A stretch of DNA of 37,362 bases from an uncultured Candidatus Thioglobus sp. (GTDB taxonomy: Bacteria > Pseudomonadota > Gammaproteobacteria > PS1 > Pseudothioglobaceae). Under the pieces are notes generated by a model. It was not told the DNA's origin and did not search any database. It saw only the letters and a list, made by a program, of their open reading frames with translations. Every line of letters begins with the position of its first letter. The first letter of the stretch is position 1. Below, piece after piece: positions 8,538 to 17,262 of this stretch. The stretch is taken from positions 1-37,362 of the forward strand of contig CAJQRX010000024.1 of NCBI GenBank assembly GCA_905612405.1, read 5' to 3'. A program made the position numbers and the translations under genes.

Positions 8538-9622
8538 GTAAACCCGAAGAAATTAATAATTTTTCTCAAATTTTTAAAGACAGCATGCCTTTACTTGATA
8601 TCAGAGCCCCCATTGAATTTGCTGAAGGTTCCTTTCCTGGTGCTTTAAATCAACCTCTAATGACTAATGAAGAAAGACATCAAATTGGTATTTGCTATAA
8701 AGACAAAGGCCAAGAGTCGGCAATTAAGTTGGGTCACGAACTTGTAAAAGGGTCATTAAAAGAGCAAAGAATAGTCAATTGGATTGATTTTGTTAATAAA
8801 CATCCCAATGGAGCGCTTTATTGTTTTAGAGGTGGATTACGCTCAAAAATCGCCCAAGAGTGGATATATGAGCAATCAGGAATTTCATTTCCTCGAATAC
8901 AAGGAGGTTATAAAGCCTTAAGGTCATTTCTGATTGATGAGATGAGTCGAATTACAAATGAGAAGAAGTTCTTAGTTTTAGGTGGTCAAACGGGTTGTGG
9001 CAAAACATTATTATTAAATGAACTTGATAATAGTATAGATCTTGAAGGATTTGCGAATCATAGAGGGTCTGCTTTTGGTAATGACGTAACTCCACAGCCC
9101 AGACAAATTGACTTTGAAAATAAGCTAACTATAGAGTTAATTAAAAAAGAAATTTATAATGTATTTTTAATAGAAGATGAGGGTAATAATATTGGCATGA
9201 TTCATATGCCAGATGTTATAAAAAATAAAGCACGCCAGTCTGATATTATTATCTTAAATGCCAGCCTTGAAGAGAGATTAAATATTAGTTTAAAATCTTA
9301 TGTTATTGATATGGCTAAAAAATTTAGTGAATTACATGGTGATTTTGGATTTGAACAGTATTCAAACTACTGGCTAAATAGCCTCGCAAAAATTCAAAAA
9401 AGATTAGGTGGAGATAGATATAATATTCTTCTAAAGCAATTAAATTTAGCGCTAATTAATCATCAAAAAAATGAAGATTTAAGTGATTATTTGCCTCTTA
9501 TTGAGTCGCTTTTAGTTGATTATTACGACCCAATGTATAACTATCAAATTGACCAGAAAAAACAAAGAATAGTCTTTCGAGGTAATTATAAGGAAGTTAC
9601 TAGTTATCTTAAAAAAGGTTAG
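8534..9622 (+). CDS. mnmH: tRNA 2-selenouridine synthase
   Basis: Replaces sulfur by selenium at wobble 2-thiouridine (U34) of tRNAs for Lys, Glu and Gln, via a geranylated intermediate. It has an N-terminal rhodanese domain with the essential cysteine at Cys97 (YCFRGGLRS), the same position as in E. coli SelU/YbbB. A P-loop domain follows with GGQTGCGKT at 150-158, then [13 protein letters not shown], a strong family signature. Length 362 is normal. It is coupled to selD by an ATGA overlap and ends in a four-base convergent overlap with the ferredoxin gene. Confidence 0.96.
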   Translation: MSKPEEINNFSQIFKDSMPLLDIRAPIEFAEGSFPGALNQPLMTNEERHQIGICYKDKGQESAIKLGHELVKGSLKEQRIVNWIDFVNKHPNGALYCFRGGLRSKIAQEWIYEQSGISFPRIQGGYKALRSFLIDEMSRITNEKKFLVLGGQTGCGKTLLLNELDNSIDLEGFANHRGSAFGNDVTPQPRQIDFENKLTIELIKKEIYNVFLIEDEGNNIGMIHMPDVIKNKARQSDIIILNASLEERLNISLKSYVIDMAKKFSELHGDFGFEQYSNYWLNSLAKIQKRLGGDRYNILLKQLNLALINHQKNEDLSDYLPLIESLLVDYYDPMYNYQIDQKKQRIVFRGNYKEVTSYLKKG

Positions 9623-9882
9623 GGTTTAGAGGTAATTTTTATATCAGTTATTGGTCTTGATCTACATGCAAGGATTTCGCCTGGGGACAATGGAACAAGA
9701 CAATCTTGATGGATAACATCGCCTTTCACAAGCTTTAATATGCAGCTACCACAATGCCCTTGTCTGCAGTTAAAATTTACTAAAACGTTGTTAGCTTCAA
9801 GCTCAGTTAATATTGATTCGTCACCGTATACATAAAGTGACTCTGTTTTTCCATTTATATTATCAACATCAATTTTAAACAT
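9619..9882 (-). CDS. yfaE: 2Fe-2S ferredoxin, NrdB-maintenance (YfaE) type
   Basis: An 87-residue plant-type 2Fe-2S ferredoxin. Cluster ligands are Cys39, Cys44, Cys47 and Cys73, in the pattern CRQGHCGSC ... LACRS. It follows nrdB after 14 bases. In E. coli the equivalent YfaE reduces iron in NrdB to rebuild the diferric-tyrosyl radical, and this position argues for the same job. There is no fused reductase domain, so electrons must come from a separate reductase. The stop overlaps the convergent mnmH stop. Confidence 0.9.
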   Translation of the reverse strand: MFKIDVDNINGKTESLYVYGDESILTELEANNVLVNFNCRQGHCGSCILKLVKGDVIHQDCLVPLSPGEILACRSRPITDIKITSKP

Positions 9883-9896
9883 TTAATAAGTAACAT

Positions 9897-11033
9897 TTAG
9901 AGCTTAAAATCATCAAAATCTTGATCTTCAGCATCAATTGTATTGTCAATGGCACTAACCAAATATGAGGTAATTTCAGTTTCTTGAGGAGCAACTTGAA
10001 CATTGTCTGAATCTAGCCAATGGTTGAGCCAAGGAAGAGGGTTAGTTGTTTGTTCAAAGATTGGCTGCATATTCAATGCTGCCATACGATTATTGGTAAT
10101 ATACTCAAGATATTGTTTAAGAATCGCAGCATTAAGGCCAATCATCGAACCATCACGAAATAGATATTCTGCCCACTCTTTTTCTTGATTTGCGCCATCT
10201 TTAAACATCTCTATAACTTCAGCTTCGCACTCAATAGCTATTGCTTGCATATCTGGATCATCTTTACCATCACGCATCAAATTTAACATATGCTGAGTTC
10301 CAGTAAGATGAAGCGCTTCATCACGAGCAATTAGTTTAATAATTTTTGCATTACCCTCCATTACCTTTCTTTCTGCAAACGCAAAAGAGCACGCAAAACT
10401 AACATAAAACCGAATTGCTTCTAAAATATTAACTGACATAATTGTTAAATAAACTAGGCGTTTGAGGGAATATAAGTTGATATTAATTGATTCACCGTTA
10501 ATCAGGTGTTCACCCTCACCATGAAGCAAGTAAGCTTGAGAATGCTTAATTAATTTATCATAGTACTTAGATACACTGGTCGCTCGCTGGATAATTTCAT
10601 CCGTTTTCATTATTTCATCAAAAACAACACCAGGTTCATTCATAATTGCTCTAATAATATGAGTATAAGAGCGAGAATGAATCGTTTCTGAGAATGCCCA
10701 AGTTTCAATCCAGTTTTCTAACTCAGGTAGCGAAACAATGGGCAAAAACGCTATGTTAGGCGATCGTCCTTGAACAGAATCTAGCAGTATTTGATACTGA
10801 AGATTGGATATGAAAATATGTTTTTCATTGGGCAATAACTTACTAAAGTCAATCTTATCCTTTGACACATCAATTTCTTCGGGACGCCAAAAGAAAGAAA
10901 GTTGTTTTTCAGTTAGTTTTTCAAATATTTCGAACTTTTGTTGATCAAAACGAGCAACGTTGACAGACTCCCCAAAGAACATTGGCTCTTTTAAGGTATC
11001 GTTTATTTCTTGATTAAAAATACTATAAGACAT
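9897..11033 (-). CDS. nrdB: Ribonucleotide reductase class Ia, beta subunit
   Basis: Holds the diiron-tyrosyl radical cofactor that starts catalysis in NrdA. The radical tyrosine is Tyr123 in SRSYTHIIR. Iron ligands include Asp85 (LLDSVQG), Glu116 and His119 (FSETIHS) and the Glu/His pair in ARDEALHLT. The acidic tail, ending [12 protein letters not shown], is the segment that docks on the alpha subunit. Length 378 is normal for class Ia. It sits between nrdA (nine bases upstream) and the ferredoxin gene. Confidence 0.97.
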   Translation of the reverse strand: MSYSIFNQEINDTLKEPMFFGESVNVARFDQQKFEIFEKLTEKQLSFFWRPEEIDVSKDKIDFSKLLPNEKHIFISNLQYQILLDSVQGRSPNIAFLPIVSLPELENWIETWAFSETIHSRSYTHIIRAIMNEPGVVFDEIMKTDEIIQRATSVSKYYDKLIKHSQAYLLHGEGEHLINGESININLYSLKRLVYLTIMSVNILEAIRFYVSFACSFAFAERKVMEGNAKIIKLIARDEALHLTGTQHMLNLMRDGKDDPDMQAIAIECEAEVIEMFKDGANQEKEWAEYLFRDGSMIGLNAAILKQYLEYITNNRMAALNMQPIFEQTTNPLPWLNHWLDSDNVQVAPQETEITSYLVSAIDNTIDAEDQDFDDFKL

Positions 11034-11042
11034 AATTATATT

Positions 11043-13358
11043 TTAGAGTTTGCAAACACCATCTTCGCAATCATCGTCTCCTTGTTTACTGTTGTTTTGA
11101 TCGTCACTAGCACCATCTCTTGTTGTATGATAATAAAGCGTTTTAATTCCATATTTATAAGCCTTAAGCAAATCCATTAAGAATAACTTCATTGGAACTC
11201 TGTTTCCCTCAAATTGAGAAGGATCATAGTGAGTATTAGTTGAGATTGACTGGTCTACAAATTTTTGCATAATTGCACACAACTGAAGATAACCTTCATT
11301 GTCCTTTATATCCCAAAGAAGTTCATATTTTTTATGAAGTTTTTCATATTCAGGAACAACTTGTTTCAATATTCCATCTTTTGATTGTTTTACTGACACA
11401 AAGCCCCTGGGAGGTTCAATTCCATTTGTAGAATTCGAAATTTGAGATGAGCTTTCACACGGCATTAACGCTGTTAAAGTTGAATTTCTAAGACCTTTAG
11501 ACTTAATATTTTTTCTAAGTGTATCCCAGTCCAACTCAAGCTTTGTAGTGCAAAATGCATCAATATCTTTTTTATAACTATCAATAGGCATTATGCCACT
11601 TGCATATTGTGTTTCAGAGAAAAGAGGGCAGGGTCCAAGTTCTTCTGCAAGCTTATTTGAAGCCTTTAGAGAGTAATATTGTAAAGCCTCAAAGGTCTTA
11701 TGTATTAAATCATTTCCAGAACCATCTGAATATTTAGCATCATTTTTAGCTAAATAGTATGCTAAATTTGTTACGCCAATACCAAGAGTGCGTCGGTTGT
11801 TACTAGCAATTTCAGCTGCCTTAAGAGGGTAGTCTTGATAATCAAGTAATGCATCTAAAGAGCGAACAATAATTTCAGTAATATCTTCAAGTTCATCAAG
11901 GCTATCTAAAGCACCTAGATTAACTGCAGAAAGTGTGCAAAGAGCAACCTCACCTTTTTCATCTTGAACTGAAAATAAAGGTTTTGTTGGCAGGGTAATT
12001 TCCATACACAAGTTTGATTGTCTGACTGGTGCATGTTCTGGATTAAACGCACCATGAGTATTACAATGATCAACATTTTGAAGATAAATACGACCAGTGT
12101 TTGCTCTTTCTTTCATAAACATTGCAAATAATTCACGCGCTTTAATCGTCTCCTTGCGGATTGAATCATCACTTTCATATTTCTCATAAAGCTTTTTAAA
12201 TTTGCCCTGATCTGCAAAAAATGATTCATATAAACCAGGCACATCGTTTGGTGAGAATAGTGTGATATCAGAATCTTTAAGAAAGCGCTCATACATCAAT
12301 CCATTAAATTGAACGCCATAATCAAGATGTCTAATTCTATTTTCATCAGTACCAGTGTTATTTTTAAGTACTAATAGGGCTTCAACTTCAAGGTGCCATA
12401 AGGGATAAAATAATGTTGCAGCACCACCTCTAACTCCACCTTGAGAGCATGATTTAACAGCAGTATGAAAGTGTTTAAAGAAAGGTATACAACCAGTATG
12501 CGTTGCTTCTCCACCTCTAATTGGACTCCCTATTGCTCTAATTTTTCCAGCATTAATACCAATTCCAGCGCGCTGAGAAACGTACTTAACTATGGCGCCA
12601 GATGCAGCACTAATAGAATCTAAATCATCATCAGCTTCAATCAGGACGCAAGATGAAAATTGACGCGTAGGAGTTCTAACACCAGCCATAATCGGTGTTG
12701 GTAAAGAAATTTTAAAGTTAGAAGAGGCATCATAAAAGCGTTTTACAATATCAACTCTAGCTTTGCCTTTGTACTCCTGGAATAAACACATTCCTACAAG
12801 CATATATAACATTTGAGGTGATTCATGAATATCACCAGTAACTCGATTCTGAACTAAATATTTTCCTTCTAATTGCTTAACAGCAGCATAAGAAAACTTC
12901 ATATCACGCCAATGATCAATATAATTATTAAGATCTTCAAACTCTGCCACATTATATTTTTCAAGTATATCTTTGTCGTATATACCAGATTTAGTCAGTT
13001 TTGTTACGTGGTCAATGAGAGTAGGTGGAGTAAAAGATTTATAGGCTTTTTTCCTTAAATGAAAGATGGCTAATCGAGCTGCCAAATATTGATAATCAGG
13101 AACATCAGTAGAAATTAAGTCTGCCGCAGACTTAATAATTGTTTCATGAATATCTTCAGTTCGAATACCATCAAAAAAAGCTAATTGAGCATTAATTTCA
13201 ACTTGTGAAACTGAAATATTATTAAGGTCTTGTGAAGCCCAATGAACAACACGGTGGATTTTTTCAAGGTCAATTGACTCTTTTGAACCATCTCGTTTGG
13301 TAACTAATATTTCTTGATCGACTGCATTGTCTTTTACAGCCTGTATTTCTTGACTCAA
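11043..13358 (-). CDS. nrdA: Ribonucleotide reductase class Ia, alpha subunit
   Basis: Reduces ribonucleoside diphosphates to deoxy forms, aerobically. An N-terminal ATP-cone (about residues 17-105, KRDGSKESIDLEKI) gives dATP/ATP overall control. Active-site residues are visible: Cys237 (SSCVLI) and Cys474 (ALCTLS) as the redox pair, Cys451 and Glu453 in NLCMEI, and Tyr742-Tyr743 for radical transfer. The tail CEDGVCKL carries the Cys764/Cys769 shuttle reduced by thioredoxin or glutaredoxin. Length 771 is slightly above E. coli's 761. A GGAG ribosome site precedes the ATG, and two NrdR-like boxes lie 19 and 51 bases upstream of it. Confidence 0.98.
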   Translation of the reverse strand: MSQEIQAVKDNAVDQEILVTKRDGSKESIDLEKIHRVVHWASQDLNNISVSQVEINAQLAFFDGIRTEDIHETIIKSAADLISTDVPDYQYLAARLAIFHLRKKAYKSFTPPTLIDHVTKLTKSGIYDKDILEKYNVAEFEDLNNYIDHWRDMKFSYAAVKQLEGKYLVQNRVTGDIHESPQMLYMLVGMCLFQEYKGKARVDIVKRFYDASSNFKISLPTPIMAGVRTPTRQFSSCVLIEADDDLDSISAASGAIVKYVSQRAGIGINAGKIRAIGSPIRGGEATHTGCIPFFKHFHTAVKSCSQGGVRGGAATLFYPLWHLEVEALLVLKNNTGTDENRIRHLDYGVQFNGLMYERFLKDSDITLFSPNDVPGLYESFFADQGKFKKLYEKYESDDSIRKETIKARELFAMFMKERANTGRIYLQNVDHCNTHGAFNPEHAPVRQSNLCMEITLPTKPLFSVQDEKGEVALCTLSAVNLGALDSLDELEDITEIIVRSLDALLDYQDYPLKAAEIASNNRRTLGIGVTNLAYYLAKNDAKYSDGSGNDLIHKTFEALQYYSLKASNKLAEELGPCPLFSETQYASGIMPIDSYKKDIDAFCTTKLELDWDTLRKNIKSKGLRNSTLTALMPCESSSQISNSTNGIEPPRGFVSVKQSKDGILKQVVPEYEKLHKKYELLWDIKDNEGYLQLCAIMQKFVDQSISTNTHYDPSQFEGNRVPMKLFLMDLLKAYKYGIKTLYYHTTRDGASDDQNNSKQGDDDCEDGVCKL

Positions 13359-13376
13359 ACCCTACTCCTGAAAGAT

Positions 13377-13424
13377 GCACTACATTTAGTGCTTACGGAG
13401 ATAAATATACACTAAATATAGAAT
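13377..13424 (-). promoter_or_regulatory. Tandem NrdR-box-like sites upstream of nrdA
   Basis: Two 16-bp imperfect palindromes, GCACTACATTTAGTGC (13377-13392) and ACACTAAATATAGAAT (13409-13424), resemble the NrdR box consensus acaCwAtATaTwGtgt at about 12 and 13 of 16 positions. Their starts are 32 bp apart, close to three helical turns, the usual arrangement of paired NrdR boxes. They lie just upstream of the nrdA start. NrdR represses ribonucleotide reductase genes when dATP is high. Confidence 0.72.
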
Positions 13425-13531
13425 ATAAATAATATAGATATAAGATTATTAAATGGAATTAGGATAAAAAGAAGCTAAGTATTTGAAAAAAAACAAGAAA
13501 TTAGCTATAAAAGAATCAAAAAAAATTAAAC

Positions 13532-14401
13532 TTAAGACTTAAATCTAGATACAAAAATTCCAGAAATAATTAGAAGTAAAGCCAATAAATTACTCAAAAG
13601 AATATCTTCGCCAAGTAACAAAGCTCCAAGGAAAAAAGCAACAACAGGGATTAAATAATTAATATTGGAAAGGAATGTAGCTCCAGCAGAATTAATAATA
13701 ATAAAATAAACGAGAGCGGCAAGTCCAGTAGGAAGTATTCCAAGAAGAATCAGGCTAGCAATACTTAATAATGGCACATCAGAAAAATTAATAAAAAGTA
13801 TACCTGGCCATATGCAAAATGAAAGAGTACTAGCAATCAAAAGTACACATGCACTTGATACAATAGGATCGTAAGAGGGCAGGCGTGATGCAATTATAGT
13901 ATTTACTCCATAGGCACATGCTGCAGCTAAAACCAGTAAGATACCAATCAAAGTATTAGAACCATCACTAAGCGAAGGACTTAAAATAAATAAAACACCA
14001 GATATCCCAATAATAAATCCCAACACCTTGTATCTAGTAAGTTTGTCGTTAGGTAGAAAGAAATGTGCAAGAACAAGGGTAACTAGCGGCATAATAGCCA
14101 TCAATAAACCGGCCATGCCAGAGGTAATATCCTTTTGCCCTGTTGCAATTAAAAGATAAGGCAAAATATTGCCAATTACAGCATAAATAATAAAGTGAAG
14201 CCAGGGTATTAAAGTCTTTGGAAATCTCTTACCATAAAATAAAGAAACACAGATCATAGTAATGGCGCCAATAAATAATCTAAAGCCGACAATTTCCTTA
14301 GGAATAAAACCATCTAATGAAACTTCAATTAAAAGAAACGATGAGCCCCACATCAATACAAGCAAACCTAAAAGTGAATAATTTCTTTTATTTGCTGACA
14401 T
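13532..14401 (-). CDS. EamA/DMT-family transporter
   Basis: A 289-residue, strongly hydrophobic protein with about ten membrane helices in two homologous halves, the drug/metabolite transporter (EamA, RhaT-like) layout. LLVLMWGSSFLLIEVSL at the N-terminus and the GMAGLLMAIMPLVTLVLAHF segment in the first half are typical, and the second half repeats with LSNINYLIPVVAFFLGALLLGE. Family members export amino acids, purines or other metabolites; the substrate here cannot be told. The gene stands alone, downstream of a 390-bp AT-rich gap. Confidence 0.88.
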   Translation of the reverse strand: MSANKRNYSLLGLLVLMWGSSFLLIEVSLDGFIPKEIVGFRLFIGAITMICVSLFYGKRFPKTLIPWLHFIIYAVIGNILPYLLIATGQKDITSGMAGLLMAIMPLVTLVLAHFFLPNDKLTRYKVLGFIIGISGVLFILSPSLSDGSNTLIGILLVLAAACAYGVNTIIASRLPSYDPIVSSACVLLIASTLSFCIWPGILFINFSDVPLLSIASLILLGILPTGLAALVYFIIINSAGATFLSNINYLIPVVAFFLGALLLGEDILLSNLLALLLIISGIFVSRFKS

Positions 14402-14791
14402 AAGAAAGATAAAGGGACCAAGAAAAAAAAAATTTAAAAACCTGAAACAGCAGGGGGACTAAGAGTGACATTATCCACAGTAACTCTATTTAAAGTAATT
14501 TATGTTTAATAACAGGTATAAATTAGTTATTTAACATAATATAAATTATACGAACTTTATAGGAGATAAGCGCACCTAAATAACTTTAAAAATAGTAAAT
14601 ATAGGGTTTAATATATAAAAATCAATGAGTTACATAATGGACTCGAAATTTAGCCATATAGAGTATATTTACTGTTAATACAACAAAGTACCTAGAAAAA
14701 AAGACAAAGTCTAAAATATAGACAATATAGAAGCAGGGTGTTGAAATATAGTAAATTAAGACGCTAAACCATTCAAAAGGCTAAATATTTA
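14402..14791. other. 390-bp AT-rich intergenic region with one DnaA box
   Basis: No open reading frame longer than about 17 codons is seen on either strand. It holds a perfect DnaA 9-mer TTATCCACA at 14471-14479 close to the EamA start. An AGGAG at 14562-14566 has no usable start codon after it. The part from 14580 is rich in short ATATAG/AATATAG motifs. It must contain the EamA promoter. I recognise no known RNA family, and the lone DnaA box does not make it an origin. Confidence 0.5.
14471..14479 (+). promoter_or_regulatory. Perfect DnaA box (single)
   Basis: TTATCCACA matches the high-affinity E. coli DnaA box exactly. It lies about 70 bases upstream of the EamA start. No second box was noticed nearby, so it may be a regulatory or titration site, or chance. 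Confidence 0.4.
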
Positions 14792-15190
14792 TTATTCCTT
14801 TATTCTTTTTTTAACAAATTTGCCTGTAAGTCTGTATTTTTGGCTTGGACTCTTCGGACTATCTGGAATTGTTAATTCTAAGAAGTCTTGATCAAGAAGT
14901 GGATTAATTATTGCTGTTTTAAATTTTGATTTATTTGATCTCTTTAGAATTTTCATAAGTTCTAATGCGCTACTTTCTTTTTTACATTTTTTTAGAATTT
15001 GTAGATGGTCCCTACTTAGTCCCTTCTTAGTCCCTATGATCTTATTATTAGTTTCAGAGCGGTATAAAAAAGATAATTGCTCAACCTCTTGACCAATTTT
15101 TTTACTTCTCTTTATATCCTTAGTCCAGTCTACAGATTGCGTAACTTCTGGAGGTTCGTGAGGTTGTTCTTTTTTTAGGAAACTAAACAT
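14792..15190 (-). CDS. Stand-alone Fic-C-terminal-type winged-helix protein
   Basis: A 132-residue protein. Its second half (about residues 55-127) resembles the winged-helix domain found at the C-terminus of some Fic proteins and AAA_4-type (RecG-like) regulators: GTKKGLSRDHLQILKKC, then NPLLDQDFLELTIPDSP and QKYRLTGK. The usual Fic (HPFxxGNGR) or AAA_4 domain is absent. Instead there is a charged N-terminus of about 50 residues. No ribosome-binding site is obvious. It may be a small DNA-binding regulator or a remnant of a larger protein. It lies downstream of, and on the same strand as, the amino-acid transporter operon. Confidence 0.65.
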   Translation of the reverse strand: MFSFLKKEQPHEPPEVTQSVDWTKDIKRSKKIGQEVEQLSFLYRSETNNKIIGTKKGLSRDHLQILKKCKKESSALELMKILKRSNKSKFKTAIINPLLDQDFLELTIPDSPKSPSQKYRLTGKFVKKRIKE

Positions 15191-15332
15191 TTATCAATTA
15201 GTAAGTTAGTTAGTTAATAGTCTTCACAGTCAAATTATATAACTAGAAGGTTATGTAAATGTTACTATCTTGTTATTTACAGAGTATTAAAGTTTGTATT
15301 TGACTCTTTTAAAGCTCCATATAGGCGCTAGT

Positions 15333-16097
15333 TTAATGAGTTAATATTTGATCTAAAAATAATTGTAATCTATCAGATTCTGCGTGATTAAAAAAGTTTT
15401 CAGGATCATTTTCTTCCACTATCTGACCATCATCCATAAAGATAATTCTATTGGCAACCTTACGTGCAAAGCCCATTTCATGAGTAACACAAATCATAGT
15501 GATACCCTCTTTAGCGAGTTCAACCATTACGTCTAAGACTTCTGAGATCATTTCAGGGTCGAGAGCAGATGTAGGCTCATCAAATAGCATTATTTTTGGT
15601 GAGGTACATAAAGATCTAGCAATAGCTACGCGCTGCTGTTGTCCGCCACTAAGCTGGTTTGGGTATTTTTCAGCTTGGTCTCTTATTCCTACCCTATCAA
15701 GTAATTTAAGTGCTTTTTCTCTAGCCTCTAGTTTTGTTTCATTGTGCACCCATATTGGAGCCAGTGTTAAGTTATCTACAATCGTTAGGTGAGGAAATAG
15801 GTTAAAGTGCTGAAATACCATTGCCACTTCACTTCTTATTTTTCTTATTTTTTGTGCATCATCAGTAAGCTCTGTGCCCGAGACCAGGATAGTGCCTTCT
15901 TGAAATTTCTCTAGAAAGTTAACGCATCTTATAAGTGTTGACTTGCCACTTCCTGATGGGCCACATACAACTATAATTTCACCTTCTTTAACATTTAAAT
16001 CAATGTTCTTTAGTGCATGGAAATCACCATACCATTTATTTAGTTTTGATATTTCAATGATGTTTGTTTTGTTATTTTTGCTTTTATCAGTACTCAT
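15333..16097 (-). CDS. aapP: General L-amino-acid ABC transporter, ATP-binding protein
   Basis: The cytoplasmic ATPase of a polar/general amino-acid importer. All ABC motifs are intact: Walker A GPSGSGKST (46-54), Q-loop VFQHFNLFPH, signature LSGGQQQRV (149-157), Walker B LFDEPTSALD (171-180) and switch histidine His206 (VTHEMGFA). The PAAT-type sequence and 254-residue length fit AapP/BztD/GlnQ. It is the last gene of aapJ-aapQ-aapM-aapP, 14 bases after aapM. Two copies would pair with the AapQ-AapM membrane heterodimer. Confidence 0.95.
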   Translation of the reverse strand: MSTDKSKNNKTNIIEISKLNKWYGDFHALKNIDLNVKEGEIIVVCGPSGSGKSTLIRCVNFLEKFQEGTILVSGTELTDDAQKIRKIRSEVAMVFQHFNLFPHLTIVDNLTLAPIWVHNETKLEAREKALKLLDRVGIRDQAEKYPNQLSGGQQQRVAIARSLCTSPKIMLFDEPTSALDPEMISEVLDVMVELAKEGITMICVTHEMGFARKVANRIIFMDDGQIVEENDPENFFNHAESDRLQLFLDQILTH

Positions 16098-16111
16098 CTT
16101 TATTAACCTTT

Positions 16112-17260
16112 TTAATTTGTATTTTCAGTGTTGAAACGTAACTCTAGTTTCCTTGAATAGCGAGACATGGTATATAGTATAGCCCACATAACAATAGTAA
16201 CGAAGACAAAGCCTTCAGTCTCTCTACCAAGCCAATAAGGGTCATTACTTGTTAAGTTGACCATTGCTAGCATATCAAATAGTCCTATTATAAGAACTAG
16301 TGTTGTATCTTTAAATAATGATATCGAAGATCCAACTATATTAGGAATAGAAATTTTAAGCGCCTGAGGCAAGATAATTAGTATGTTTTTTTGGAAATAG
16401 CTTAGTCCAATTGCATCAGCAGCCTCATATTGCCCTCTTGGGATCGCTTGCAGCCCTCCTCTTACAACCTCTGCAAAATATGCTGCTTGAAATAAAGCAA
16501 TGCCTATAAGAGCTCTTAAAAGCTTATCAAAATAGTTTCCTGACTCTAGAAACAACGGAAGCACAAAAGAAGCCATGAAGAGAATCGTTATTAAAGGAAC
16601 TGCCCTTATAAATTCAATAAATAGTGTTGAAAATAGCTTAATTACTTTAAGGTTTGATTGCCTTCCAAGTGCAAGCAATACACCAATTGGAAATGAAACA
16701 ATAATGCCGACTGAGGCAATAATAAGAGTAAGTAAGAGGCCACCCCATTGATCTGTTGAAACTGGCATTAGCAATCCAAAGCCACCTGCGATTAAAACAT
16801 AAGAAACTAGAGGGTAAAGAATAATTAGCGACAACGTAACTCTATTTTTATGTTTATAGTGCTTAACTAATGGAACGATAACAAATAGTAATGCCGTCAA
16901 TCCAAATACAATATTAGGTCTCCAAGTCTCTGTGCGAGGGTAGAAGCCATAGGTATACATGTATAGTTTTTCATAGATATAAGGCCAGCATGCACCCTCT
17001 CGCCCGCAGTTTTGATTTGTTGCCATGGCTTCACTAAACTTGATGTCAAAACCAAAAAGATTTACAGTACCAAAACTAAAGCTTGCATTAAATATCATCC
17101 AATCTAGCAAAGGAGGAATCATAATATATAACAAGTAGAGTGAGGCGAGTGTAAGGAGGCTATTAATCCAAGATGAAAATAAATTGGTCTTTAGCCACAA
17201 TACTGCTCCAATTTGAGAAATTGGCGGCTTTCTGGTTGATTGTTGATCGAATACTGACAT
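16112..17260 (-). CDS. aapM: General L-amino-acid ABC transporter permease AapM
   Basis: One half of the membrane channel, 382 residues with about eight membrane helices. The C-terminal half is the standard HisM/GlnP-type permease domain; its EAA loop reads GQYEAADAIGLSYFQKNILIILPQAL, shown here as the segment after AIPR, the site touched by AapP. A long N-terminal region with extra helices and an external loop containing paired Cys (NCGREGACWPYIYEKLYMY region) is the feature separating AapM/BztC from short permeases. It begins two bases after aapQ with a GGGAG ribosome site. Confidence 0.93.
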   Translation of the reverse strand: MSVFDQQSTRKPPISQIGAVLWLKTNLFSSWINSLLTLASLYLLYIMIPPLLDWMIFNASFSFGTVNLFGFDIKFSEAMATNQNCGREGACWPYIYEKLYMYTYGFYPRTETWRPNIVFGLTALLFVIVPLVKHYKHKNRVTLSLIILYPLVSYVLIAGGFGLLMPVSTDQWGGLLLTLIIASVGIIVSFPIGVLLALGRQSNLKVIKLFSTLFIEFIRAVPLITILFMASFVLPLFLESGNYFDKLLRALIGIALFQAAYFAEVVRGGLQAIPRGQYEAADAIGLSYFQKNILIILPQALKISIPNIVGSSISLFKDTTLVLIIGLFDMLAMVNLTSNDPYWLGRETEGFVFVTIVMWAILYTMSRYSRKLELRFNTENTN

Positions 17261-17262
17261 AA

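Noticed and set aside
14402-14791. Replication origin, because of AT-richness and a DnaA box
   Set aside because: Only one box is present, and no dnaA, dnaN, gidA or parAB gene is near.
15313-15329. Weak hairpin AGCTCC ... GGCGCT after aapP as operon terminator
   Set aside because: The six-base stem has a central mismatch and only a short T-run follows on the minus strand, so I do not call it a terminator.
15499-15792. Plus-strand open frame of 97 codons opposite aapP
   Set aside because: It lies fully inside the conserved ABC ATPase gene on the other strand and resembles no family.
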